From NCBI GenBank assembly GCA_963791225.1, contig CAWBRV010000008.1, positions 806,001 through 870,000 of the forward strand: a DNA stretch of 64,000 nucleotides, in the 5' to 3' direction. This document shows, in pieces, positions 32,388 to 40,241 of the stretch. The notes beneath the pieces are model-generated. The model was given only the letters and a program-made list of their open reading frames with translations. It ran no database searches and was not told where the DNA came from. The DNA is from PALSA-612 sp963791225 (GTDB lineage Bacteria; Actinomycetota; Thermoleophilia; Gaiellales; Gaiellaceae). Within the stretch, counting starts at the first letter, position 1. Each line of letters begins with the position of its first letter. A program made the translations under genes and the position numbers.

Positions 32388-33193
32388 CGGCCCGCCTCGC
32401 GGAGCACGCGGCGGGCCCGGTCGACGACGGGCTTGTCGACCATCGTCCCGTTGACGGCGAGGACGCCACCGCTCTGGCCCTCGAAGGCGTCGACCACGCT
32501 CTGGGCCCACGCGATCTCGCCCTCGCTCGGCGCGAAGACCGCGTTGATCGTCTCGAGCTGCGCGGGATGGATGCAGGCCTTGCCGCGGAAGCCGAGCGCC
32601 CGCGCGAGCCGGCACTGCTCCTCGAGCCCGGCCGAGTCCTCGAAGTCGAGGTGCACGACGTCGATCGGCCCGCGGAGCCCGGCCGCGGTCGAGTCGAACG
32701 TGACCTTGGAGCGCGCGTAGAGGATCTCCTGCCCGTCCGCCCGGGTCTCGAGGCCGACTTCCGCGCCGAGATCGACGGAGCCGAGGATGAGCGCGGCGAC
32801 GCGCGGCTTCGAGGCGATCTCGAACGCCTGGCGGAGTCCGAGCGCGGTCTCGACGATCGCGACGACCGGCGGCCCGTCCGGGCCGAGCGAGTCGACCGAC
32901 TCCGGGCTCGCCTTCGGCAGCACGATCCCGTCCAGCGGCAGCGTGGCCGTCAGGGCCAGGTCGTCCTCGAACCAGGCGGTTCCGGCCGCGTTGATGCGCA
33001 CGAACCGCGCCTGCCCCGACGCGGCGGCCAGTGCGGCCGCCGTCACCTCGCGGGCACGTTCCTTGTCTGGCGGCGCCACGGCGTCTTCGAGATCGCAGAC
33101 GACGCCGTCGGCGGCGGAGCCGAATGCCTTCTCGAGCTTGCGCGCGTCGCTGCCCGGCGCAAAGAGGAGTGAGCGCAGATGCGGAAGCTCCAT
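32384..33193 (-). CDS. HpcH/HpaI aldolase / citrate lyase beta-like (CitE) protein
   Basis: A 269-residue TIM-barrel lyase. 'LRSLLFAPGSDARKLEKAF' and 'GVVCDLEDAVAPPDKERARE' form the N-terminal active site with the Asp/Glu ligands; 'FVRINAAGTAWFEDDL', 'VETALGL' and 'GKACIHPAQL' near residue 215 complete the family pattern. Relatives cleave citramalyl-CoA or malyl-CoA to acetyl-CoA or propionyl-CoA plus pyruvate or glyoxylate. ATG 33193 is the first gene of a minus-strand operon with MaoC. The promoter carries TTGACA and the recurring operator, divergent from the MDR gene. Confidence 0.9.
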   Translation of the reverse strand: MELPHLRSLLFAPGSDARKLEKAFGSAADGVVCDLEDAVAPPDKERAREVTAAALAAASGQARFVRINAAGTAWFEDDLALTATLPLDGIVLPKASPESVDSLGPDGPPVVAIVETALGLRQAFEIASKPRVAALILGSVDLGAEVGLETRADGQEILYARSKVTFDSTAAGLRGPIDVVHLDFEDSAGLEEQCRLARALGFRGKACIHPAQLETINAVFAPSEGEIAWAQSVVDAFEGQSGGVLAVNGTMVDKPVVDRARRVLREAGR

Positions 33194-33204
33194 CGACTCC
33201 AGCG

Positions 33205-33233
33205 GTTATGTCAGACATCCGGCAGGGTGTCAA
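33205..33233 (-). promoter_or_regulatory. Promoter of CitE-MaoC operon with ATGTCTGACAT operator
   Basis: On the minus strand a consensus -35 TTGACA (33228-33233) is followed by a 17-bp spacer and CATAAC (33205-33210). The perfect palindrome ATGTCAGACAT (33208-33218) overlaps the -10 box, the expected geometry for repression. Its layout is the mirror image of the plus-strand promoter at 33265-33293. Confidence 0.75.
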
Positions 33234-33264
33234 ACCGTGAAGCCGAGCCAGGAGCACGGCGTGC

Positions 33265-33293
33265 TTGACAGGCTCCCGAAAGTCAGACATAAA
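33265..33293 (+). promoter_or_regulatory. Promoter of the MDR-hydantoinase-GntR operon with GTCAGACAT operator
   Basis: A consensus -35 TTGACA (33265-33270), 17-bp spacer and CATAAA (33288-33293) precede TTG 33329. The operator AGTCAGACAT (33281-33290) overlaps the -10 box. The downstream operon includes a GntR gene at 38504, so autoregulation is likely. Confidence 0.75.
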
Positions 33294-33328
33294 CGCAGGG
33301 GACGTCCCCGGCAAGGAGGTCGATCGAG

Positions 33329-34357
33329 TTGAAGGCAGTGCGGTTCCACGAGTTCGGTGGTCTCGACGTGCTCCGGGTCGAGGAGGTCGACGACCCGCGG
33401 CCCGGGCCGGGCGAGGTGCTCGTCCGGATCCGGGCGAGCGCGCTCAACCATCTCGACGTCGACGTCCGCGACGGCACCTCCCGGTTCCCGGTCACCCTTC
33501 CGCATACGCTCGGCGTCGAGCTGGCGGGCGACGTCGAGGAGGTCGGGGAGGGCGTCGAGGGCTGGGCGCCCGGCGACCGCGTCAACCCGTACATCATGGA
33601 TCCGTGCAGCGATTGCCGGTACTGCCGCACCGGTCGCGAGTCGCTCTGCCTGACGCCGGGCTTCATCAGCTTCTCGACCGGCGGAGGCTACGCGGAGCAG
33701 GTCGTCGTCAAGGCGCGGAACCTGATCCGGGTCCCGGACGGCGTGTCCTCCGAGCAGGCGGCCGCGCTGCAGGTCGCGTTCGGCACGGCCTGGCACATGC
33801 TGTTCACGCGCGGCAACCTGCGGACGGGCGAGACCGTGATGATCAACTCGGTCGGGAGCGGCATCGGTTCGGCGGCGGTGCAGCTCGCGCGGCTCGCGGG
33901 CGCCTTCGTGATCGGTAACGCGTCGAGCCAGGAGAAGCTCGACCGCGCGGCCGAGCTCGGCATGGACGCGGGCATCAACCACGCGACCGAGGACGTCGTC
34001 GCTCGGGTGATGGAGCTGACCGGCGAGCGCGGCGTCGACCTCGTCTACGAGCATGTCGGCGGCGAGCTGTTCCAGAAAGGGCTCGACTCGCTGACCAAGG
34101 ACGGGCGGCTCGTCATCTGCGGCGCCCACTCCGGTGAGGTCGTCCCGTTCGACATCATCCCGTTCTTCCGGGCGCAGAAAACCGTGATCGGCTCCTTCGT
34201 CTACACGCGCGAGGAGGTCGCGAAGTGCCTCGAGCTCGCCGGGCGCGGGCTGATCACGCCGCTCGTCCACCAGACCTTCCCGCTCGACGACGCCCGCGAG
34301 GCGATGGCGACGATGGAGCGGCGCGAGCACTTCGGCAAGCTCGTCCTCGTCCCGTAG
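33329..34357 (+). CDS. MDR-superfamily alcohol dehydrogenase/quinone oxidoreductase
   Basis: A 342-residue medium-chain dehydrogenase/reductase. TTG 33329 is the start, with AAGGAGGT eight bases upstream. The structural zinc cysteines are Cys93, Cys96, Cys99 and Cys107 ('DPCSDCRYCRTGRESLC'). The usual catalytic zinc Cys near residue 40 is absent ('ASALNHLDV'), as in quinone-oxidoreductase-type members. The cofactor fold 'VMINSVGSGIGSAAVQLARL' near 170 suggests NAD(P)H. First gene of a nine-gene operon carrying hydantoinase genes; the reaction is unknown. Confidence 0.88.
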   Translation: MKAVRFHEFGGLDVLRVEEVDDPRPGPGEVLVRIRASALNHLDVDVRDGTSRFPVTLPHTLGVELAGDVEEVGEGVEGWAPGDRVNPYIMDPCSDCRYCRTGRESLCLTPGFISFSTGGGYAEQVVVKARNLIRVPDGVSSEQAAALQVAFGTAWHMLFTRGNLRTGETVMINSVGSGIGSAAVQLARLAGAFVIGNASSQEKLDRAAELGMDAGINHATEDVVARVMELTGERGVDLVYEHVGGELFQKGLDSLTKDGRLVICGAHSGEVVPFDIIPFFRAQKTVIGSFVYTREEVAKCLELAGRGLITPLVHQTFPLDDAREAMATMERREHFGKLVLVP

Positions 34358-34375
34358 ACCCGGCAAAGGAGGCGC

Positions 34376-36496
34376 ATGAAACGTGTGGGAGTCGATGTCG
34401 GCGGCACCTTCACCGACCTGATCTACGTCGACGACGAGGCCGGCGTCATCCGCGTCCACAAGCTGCCGACGACGCCCGGCGACCCGTCGCAGGGGACGGT
34501 CCAGGGGATCGAGGAGGTGGCGCGCCTGGCCGGCGAGAGCCCCTCGGCGCTCGACCCGGTCTTCCACGGGACGACGATCGCGACCAACATCGTGATCGAG
34601 CACAACGGGGCGACGGTCGGGATGATCACCACCGAGGGCTACCGCGACATCCTCCACATCGCCCGGCACAAGAAGCCGCTCAACTTCTCGAACTACCAGG
34701 ATCTGCCCTGGCAGCGCTACCCGGTCGTGCGCCGCCGCTACCGGCTGACCGTACCGGAGCGCATGACGCGGGACGGCTCCGTGCTCGTTCCGCTCGACGA
34801 GGAAAAGGCGCGCGAGCAGGTGCGCAGGCTCAAGGAGGCCGGGGTCGACGCGGTCGCCGTCTGCTTCCTGTTCTCGTTCGTCAACGACGCGCACGAGCGG
34901 CGCGTGGCCGAGATCGTCCGCGAGGAGTTCCCCGAGGCGTTCCTGTCGGTCTCCTCCGAGGTGCTGCCGCAGTACCGCGAGTACGAGCGCTTCTCGACCG
35001 TCTGCCTGAACGCCTACATCGGGCCGAAGGTCGCGACCTACGTCAGCCGGCTCAAGGACGAGCTCGCCCGGCTCGGCGTGCGGACGGGCGTCCACCTGAT
35101 GACCTCGGCGTCCGGCGTCGCGACCGCCGAGGCCGCGGTCGAGCGGCCGGTCAACCTGCTCATGTCGGGCCCGGTCGCCGGCGTCGTCGGCGGCATCTGG
35201 GCGGGCAAGCACGCCGGGTTCGACAACGTGATCACGCTCGACGTCGGCGGCACGTCGGCCGACATCGGCCTCGCGCAGGACGGCCGCCTGCGGATGAAGC
35301 ACCTGCTCGACACGAAGGTCGGGCCGTACCAGGCGATGATCCCGATGGTCGACGTCGACACGATCGGCGCCGGCGGCGGCTCGATCGCCTACGTCGACCA
35401 GGGCGGCATCTTCCGCGTCGGCCCGCGCTCGGCGGGCGCCGTGCCGGGCCCGGCGGCCTACAACCGCGGCGGCACGGAGGCGACGGCCACCGACGCGCTC
35501 GTCAACCTCGGCTGGCTCTCGCCGGAGGCGTTCCTCGGCGGCGGCATGGCGCTCGACGCCGGTCTCGCCCGCACGGCGTTCGAGGCAGGCCCCGCGCAGG
35601 CGCTCGGGATGACCGTCGAGGAGGCGTCGATGGGCGCCGTCCAGATCCTCACGCACTCGATGGTGCAGTCGATCGAGGAGAACTCCGTCCGCAAGGGCTA
35701 CGACCCGCGCGACTTCGCGCTCGTCGCCGAGGGCGGCGCCGGCCCGCTGTTCGCGGCGCAGATCGCGCTCGAGGTCGGCACGCCGGTCGTCGTCGTCCCG
35801 CCCTACCCGGGGATCACGGCCGCGATGGGCCTGCTCGCCACGGACATGGTCTACGAGTACGTGGCGACGACGTACCAGCGGCTGTCCCGGCTCGACGCGG
35901 CGGCGCTGCAGGAGCGCTTCGGCGAGCTCGAGGAGCTGGCCGTGAACCAGCTCGCCGAGGACGGCATCGACGCGGAGAACGTCCTCGTCCAGCGCATCGC
36001 CGACTGTCGCTACCTCGGCCAGGGCTACGAGCTGCGCGTCGACGCGCCCAGCGGCGTGATCGACGACGGCTGGGCCGCGAAGGTGCGCGCCGACTTCCAC
36101 GACATCCACGAGCGCGAGTACTCCCGCCGCTTCGAGGAGTCGGACATCGAGATCCCGAACATCCGCGTCCGCGGGATCGGCCTGACGCCGCCGCTGCGCA
36201 CGCCCGAGATCGGCCAGGGCGACGACTCGCCCGACGCGGCTCTGCGCCACGAGGGCGCCGCGTGGTTCCGCGTCGGCGGCGTGCTGCAGGAGGTGCCGAC
36301 GCGCTTCTACGAGCGGGCCGCGCTGAAGGCGGGCAACCGGCTCGTCGGCCCGGCGATCGTCACGCAGTACGACTCGACCACCGTGATCCCGCCCGGGCTC
36401 GCCGCTCACGTCGACCGTTTCGGGAACATCGTGATCGCGATCGCCGACTCGGCCCGTGCGGAGCCCGAGACGTCCGAGATGGAGGTGGCGGCATGA
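34376..36496 (+). CDS. hyuA: Hydantoinase/oxoprolinase A subunit, second copy
   Basis: A 706-residue ASKHA-fold protein with 'KRVGVDVGGTFTDLIYVDD' at the start, 'FHGTTIATNIVIEHNGA' near residue 63, 'LMSGPVAGVVGG' near 263 and 'ITLDVGGTSADIGLA' near 285. The start follows AAAGGAGG. It is slightly longer than the copy at 1602 and diverged throughout, so it is a paralogue with probably different substrate. HyuB follows after a 97-bp gap that holds a REP-like element. Part of the nine-gene operon beginning at 33329. Confidence 0.92.
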   Translation: MKRVGVDVGGTFTDLIYVDDEAGVIRVHKLPTTPGDPSQGTVQGIEEVARLAGESPSALDPVFHGTTIATNIVIEHNGATVGMITTEGYRDILHIARHKKPLNFSNYQDLPWQRYPVVRRRYRLTVPERMTRDGSVLVPLDEEKAREQVRRLKEAGVDAVAVCFLFSFVNDAHERRVAEIVREEFPEAFLSVSSEVLPQYREYERFSTVCLNAYIGPKVATYVSRLKDELARLGVRTGVHLMTSASGVATAEAAVERPVNLLMSGPVAGVVGGIWAGKHAGFDNVITLDVGGTSADIGLAQDGRLRMKHLLDTKVGPYQAMIPMVDVDTIGAGGGSIAYVDQGGIFRVGPRSAGAVPGPAAYNRGGTEATATDALVNLGWLSPEAFLGGGMALDAGLARTAFEAGPAQALGMTVEEASMGAVQILTHSMVQSIEENSVRKGYDPRDFALVAEGGAGPLFAAQIALEVGTPVVVVPPYPGITAAMGLLATDMVYEYVATTYQRLSRLDAAALQERFGELEELAVNQLAEDGIDAENVLVQRIADCRYLGQGYELRVDAPSGVIDDGWAAKVRADFHDIHEREYSRRFEESDIEIPNIRVRGIGLTPPLRTPEIGQGDDSPDAALRHEGAAWFRVGGVLQEVPTRFYERAALKAGNRLVGPAIVTQYDSTTVIPPGLAAHVDRFGNIVIAIADSARAEPETSEMEVAA

Positions 36497-36540
36497 AGTC
36501 GGTGAAGCTAGTTGTCTGCGGGTTCCTCGGGGCGTCAGGC

Positions 36541-36596
36541 GTCGGCGGAGCCGGGCTTCGCCCGGCGGGAGCCGTCGCCGGCGAGGGACGCGCATG
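36541..36596. repeat. REP-like palindromic repeat, copy 3
   Basis: The hairpin GGAGCCGGGC-TTC-GCCCGGCGGG and the following CGCCGGCGAGGGACGCGCAT lie between hyuA and hyuB. The reverse complement matches 22484-22540; the hairpin core matches 9411-9446. The end of the element supplies the GAGGG Shine-Dalgarno and even the AT of the hyuB start codon, so its insertion has fixed the translation start of that gene. Confidence 0.6.
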
Positions 36597-38507
36597 AGCG
36601 TTACCGAGTACGAGGTCGGCCGCCGGCCTGGCCCGCCCACCCGCGCGCGCGTCGAGGTCGACCCGATCACGCTGCGCGTCCTCGGCGGCGCGTTCCACGC
36701 GATCGCCAAGGAGATGGCGGGCGTGCTCTTCCGGATGAGCTACTCGTCGATCATCCGCGAGTCCGAGGACCTCGGCGCCGGCATCTTCGACGCCGAGGGG
36801 CGCGAGCTCTGCGAGTCGGACTCGACGCCGATGCACATCGGCTCGCTCCCCTGGTACATCCGCGGCTTCCTGCACCGCCTCGGCGACGAGATCGAGGAAG
36901 GCGACGTGATCGTCCACAACCACCCGTACCTCGGGGCCTCGCACTCGCCGGACATCGCCGTGGCGGTGCCGATCTTCGCGGACGGCGAGCTGCTCGGCTT
37001 CGCTGCCGTGACCGCGCACGTGCTCGACGTCGGCGGCTCTTTCCCGGGCATCAACGCCGACGCCTTCGACGTCTACGCCGAGGCCAAGCTCTACAACGGC
37101 CTGCGCTGGTACCGGCGCGGCGAGCTCAACGACGACGTCGACCGGATGATCTTCGACAACGTCCGCACCGAGACGATGAACCGCGGCGACATGAACGCGA
37201 TGCTCGCCGCGTGCCAGCTCGGCCGCGACCGCTTCCTGCGCCTCGTCGGGCGCTACGGCGTCGAGGTCGTGATGAGCGCGGCGTACGACTGGATGGACTA
37301 CTCGGAGCGGATGCTGCGCGCCGAGATCGCGAAGATCCCCGACGGCACCTACGGGCCGGTCGTCGGCTGGCTCGACGACGACGCGCGCAACCGCGACGTG
37401 CGGCTCCGCGTCGAGACGAGGGTGATCGTCGAGGGCGACGAGGTCACGATCGACCTGACCGGCTCGCACCCGGAGGTGCCGACCGGCTACAACGTGCCGT
37501 TCGAGGGCTCGCTGCTCGTCTCGTGCTACTACGCCATCCGCACGATCCTGCTCGACGAGACGACCTTCCCCGAGCACGTGCCGCAGAACGACGGCGTCTT
37601 CCGGCCGGTGAACGTGATCGCGCCGAAGGGGACGATCTTCAACCCGACCTTCCCGCGCGCGTGCTTCTCGCGCTTCTGCCAGACGCAGCGGGTCGTCGAC
37701 AACACGATCCTCGCGCTCGCCGAGGCGCTGCCGGACAAGGTCACGGCCGGCAACTCGGCCGGCATCCACTTCTGCGCCTACGCGGGCTTCGACGAGTCGA
37801 TCGGCGAGTACTGGCTCTACCTCGAGGTGAACGAGGGCTCCTACGGCGGCCGGTACGGCAAGGACGCCATGGACTCGGTCGACAACCTGATGGCGAACAC
37901 GCGCAACAACCCGATCGAGGAGCTCGACCAGCGCTTCCCGATGCGCTGCGACCAGTACGAGCTGCGGCCGGAGCCGGCGGCGCCCGGCAAGTGGCGCGGC
38001 GGGATCGGGATCATCCGCCGCAACCGCTTCCTCGTCGACGGCACCTACTCGTGCGAGGGCGACCGGCAGACCGACGCGCCGAAGGGCATCTTCGGCGGCT
38101 GGGACGGGCTCGTCGCCTCGTGCCGCAAGAACCCGGACACGGCGCGCGAGCAGTACCTGCCGGCCAAGGTGACCGGCATCCCGTTCCAGGCCGGCGAGTT
38201 CATCGAGTTCCGCGAACCGAACGCGGCGGGGTACGGCGACCCGCTCGAGCGCGACCCGGCGCAGGTGCGCGAGGACGTGCTCGACGACTTCACGACGATC
38301 GAGCTCGCGCGCGACGCCTACGGCGTGATCTTCGCCGACGAGCGCACGCTCGAGATCGACGCTGCCGCGACCGAGGCGAAGCGGGCCGAGCTGCGCGCCG
38401 CAGGCGACGGGCGCTCGCTGACGGAGTACTTCAGCGACGGGCTGGTCCCGTACAACGCGCCCGTCTCGATCGCGGGCAACGGGGAGTTCGGGTTCGAGCC
38501 GGCGTGA
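36594..38507 (+). CDS. hyuB: Hydantoinase B/oxoprolinase B subunit, second copy
   Basis: A 637-residue HyuB protein: 'DPITLRVLGGAFHAIAKEMA', 'MSYSSIIRESEDLGAGIFD', 'DVIVHNHPYLGASHSPDIAV' and 'NSAGIHFCAYAGF' are recognisable. The frame is open upstream, but ATG 36594 with GAGGG six bases before it gives the normal N-terminus. The stop overlaps the GTG of the GntR gene. It would form the catalytic half of a second ATP-dependent ring-opening or carboxylating enzyme with the adjacent HyuA. Confidence 0.92.
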   Translation: MSVTEYEVGRRPGPPTRARVEVDPITLRVLGGAFHAIAKEMAGVLFRMSYSSIIRESEDLGAGIFDAEGRELCESDSTPMHIGSLPWYIRGFLHRLGDEIEEGDVIVHNHPYLGASHSPDIAVAVPIFADGELLGFAAVTAHVLDVGGSFPGINADAFDVYAEAKLYNGLRWYRRGELNDDVDRMIFDNVRTETMNRGDMNAMLAACQLGRDRFLRLVGRYGVEVVMSAAYDWMDYSERMLRAEIAKIPDGTYGPVVGWLDDDARNRDVRLRVETRVIVEGDEVTIDLTGSHPEVPTGYNVPFEGSLLVSCYYAIRTILLDETTFPEHVPQNDGVFRPVNVIAPKGTIFNPTFPRACFSRFCQTQRVVDNTILALAEALPDKVTAGNSAGIHFCAYAGFDESIGEYWLYLEVNEGSYGGRYGKDAMDSVDNLMANTRNNPIEELDQRFPMRCDQYELRPEPAAPGKWRGGIGIIRRNRFLVDGTYSCEGDRQTDAPKGIFGGWDGLVASCRKNPDTAREQYLPAKVTGIPFQAGEFIEFREPNAAGYGDPLERDPAQVREDVLDDFTTIELARDAYGVIFADERTLEIDAAATEAKRAELRAAGDGRSLTEYFSDGLVPYNAPVSIAGNGEFGFEPA

Positions 38508-39280
38508 GCACGAGCCCGCTGCGGCCGGTGGAGCGCTCGTCGGATGCGATGTCGGTCCGGCGGGTTCGCAAGGCCTACGAGCAGGTGGCGGACCAGCTCC
38601 GCGACCTGATCGTCTCGGGGCAGCTCACGCGCGGGGAGCGACTGCCGAACGAGACGGTGCTGGCGCGTGAGTTCGGAGTCAGCCGCGCGACCGTCCGCGA
38701 GGCGCTCCGGCTGCTCACGGCACAGAGCCTCGTGCGGACGGCGAAGGGAGCAGGCGGGGGCACGTACGTGACGATGCCGAGCGTCGACCACATCTCGGAG
38801 TTCCTCAACTCGGCGCTGAACCTCCTCGCCGCCGCCGAGCACGTGTCGCTCGACGAGCTGCTCGAGGCGCGCGAGGCGCTCGAAGTGCCGGCGGCACGGA
38901 TGGCCGCGCAGCGTCGATCGGAGGATGCGCTCGAGCGGCTGCACGGAGCGATCCCGCCCGACTCGGCCGACCTCGCCCCCACGGAGCAGTTCGTCTACAA
39001 CACCGACTTCCACACGTCGGTGATCGCCGCATCGGGGAACGCGTTCCTGATGATGGCCGCGCAGCCGCTGTTCACGATCCTGCAGACGAGCCTCGCCCGC
39101 TCGTCGCTCGGGGCGCGCTTTCACCGTGGGATCAACGAGCAGCACCGGGCGATCGCGGGGGCGATCGCGACCCGCGACCCGAGGCGCGCCGAGCGGGAGA
39201 TGCGCTCGCACCTCGAGTTCCTGCGCCCGCACTACGAGCGCACGTGGCGCTACGCGATGCGGGCCGCCGAGCAGGCATGA
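38504..39280 (+). CDS. GntR-family transcriptional regulator (FCD subfamily)
   Basis: A 258-residue FadR-type regulator. A winged helix occupies about residues 23-91 ('EQVADQLRDLIVSGQLTRGE', 'LAREFGVSRATVREALRLL', 'GGGTYV'), and an all-helical FCD effector domain follows with 'NTDFHTSVIAASGNAFL' and 'EQHRAIAGAIATRDPRRAER'. GTG 38504 overlaps the hyuB stop; ATG 38549 is an alternative. FCD regulators bind short palindromes of the type TGTC-N-GACA, and its own operon promoter carries that site. It is therefore the best candidate for controlling the six such sites in the window. The effector is unknown. Confidence 0.88.
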   Translation: MSTSPLRPVERSSDAMSVRRVRKAYEQVADQLRDLIVSGQLTRGERLPNETVLAREFGVSRATVREALRLLTAQSLVRTAKGAGGGTYVTMPSVDHISEFLNSALNLLAAAEHVSLDELLEAREALEVPAARMAAQRRSEDALERLHGAIPPDSADLAPTEQFVYNTDFHTSVIAASGNAFLMMAAQPLFTILQTSLARSSLGARFHRGINEQHRAIAGAIATRDPRRAEREMRSHLEFLRPHYERTWRYAMRAAEQA

Positions 39281-40227
39281 AGTTCGGCCTCCAGGGATCG
39301 GGCCAGCTCGTGGACGGAGCCCCGGACCCTGGCTTCTTCCGAGCCGTGGCCGAGCTGGCCGAGTCCTCGGGCTACGACTCCCTCTGGGCCGGCGACCACG
39401 TCTCGTTCCACAACCCGATTCTCGACGTGACCGTCGCGCTCACGTGCTTCGCGGCGTCGACCGAGCGGGTCACGATCGGCGCCGGGGTCGTGCTGCTCCC
39501 GCTGCGCCATCCGAGCCTGGTCGCGCGCGAGTTCGCCTCGCTCGACTACCTCTCGGGCGGCCGCGTCGTGCTCGGTGTGGGTGTCGGCGGCGAGGGCGGC
39601 AAGGACTTCGAGGCCGTCGGGATCGACCCGCGCGAGCGCGGCGCGCGGACGGACGAGGCGATGCTCGCGCTGCGGGCGCTCCTCGCCGGCCCGGAGGCCT
39701 CGTTCGCGGGCCGGTTCTTCGCCTTCGAGGGCGTCACGATCGAGCCCGCGCCGGCCCGGCAGGGCGGCCCGCCGCTGTGGGTCGGCGGACGCTCCGCGGC
39801 CGCCAGGCGCCGTGCGGGCCGCCTCGGCGACGGCTGGATGCCGATCTGGGTCTCGGCCGAGCGCTTTGCAGCCGGCCTCGCAGACGTCCGGCACCATGCC
39901 GAGGCGGCTGGTCGCGACCCCGACGCGATCGAAGCAGCCGTCGTCTGCCCCGCGCTCCTCGGCGACGCCGCCGGCCCCCGGCTCGCCGCGCACCTCGAGC
40001 GGCGGTACGGCATGGCCGTCGAGCCGCATCTCGTCGACCGCTACTGCATCGCCGGCCCGCCGGAGGCGTGCGCCGCGCGCGTGCGCGAGTACGCCGACGC
40101 GGGCGCGGAGCACGTGATCCTGAACATCGGCTGCGCCCCGGGCGACGAGCTCCTCGACCAGGCCGAGCAGCTCCACGCCGCAGCGTCTCCCGCCTTGCAA
40201 CACAGTGTTGCAAGGTCGTCCACGTGA
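39277..40227 (+). CDS. LLM-class (F420-dependent type) flavin oxidoreductase
   Basis: A 316-residue luciferase-like TIM-barrel protein. ATG 39277 overlaps the GntR stop (ATGA). 'SSGYDSLWAGDHVSFHNPIL' near residue 26, 'ATSERVTIGAGVVLLPLRHP'-like sequence near 60 and 'VVLGVGVGGEGGKDFEAVG' near 100 fit actinobacterial F420-dependent LLM enzymes; FMN is possible instead. Such enzymes carry out hydride transfer or monooxygenation. The last codons contain the TGCAACAC palindrome. Its role in an imide-degradation operon may be reduction or oxidative ring attack; this is inference. Confidence 0.88.
   Translation: MKFGLQGSGQLVDGAPDPGFFRAVAELAESSGYDSLWAGDHVSFHNPILDVTVALTCFAASTERVTIGAGVVLLPLRHPSLVAREFASLDYLSGGRVVLGVGVGGEGGKDFEAVGIDPRERGARTDEAMLALRALLAGPEASFAGRFFAFEGVTIEPAPARQGGPPLWVGGRSAAARRRAGRLGDGWMPIWVSAERFAAGLADVRHHAEAAGRDPDAIEAAVVCPALLGDAAGPRLAAHLERRYGMAVEPHLVDRYCIAGPPEACAARVREYADAGAEHVILNIGCAPGDELLDQAEQLHAAASPALQHSVARSST
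40193..40215. promoter_or_regulatory. Palindrome CCTTGCAACAC-A-GTGTTGCAAGG
   Basis: Perfect 11-bp arms around one base, at the 3' end of the LLM gene and 26 bp before the ATG of the racemase-like gene. It matches the 20101-20119 palindrome in its central 17 bases apart from the middle one. In both places the upstream protein ends with a Leu-Gln-His-x-Val-Ala segment encoded by the palindrome. Confidence 0.5.
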
Positions 40228-40241
40228 CTGGAGGTGTCCTG

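Noticed and set aside
33230..36709. A 1159-codon open frame on the minus strand opposite MDR and hyuA genes
   Set aside because: It is antisense to two well-recognised genes, is Arg/Ala/Val-rich with no family features, and results from the lack of stop codons in GC-rich DNA.
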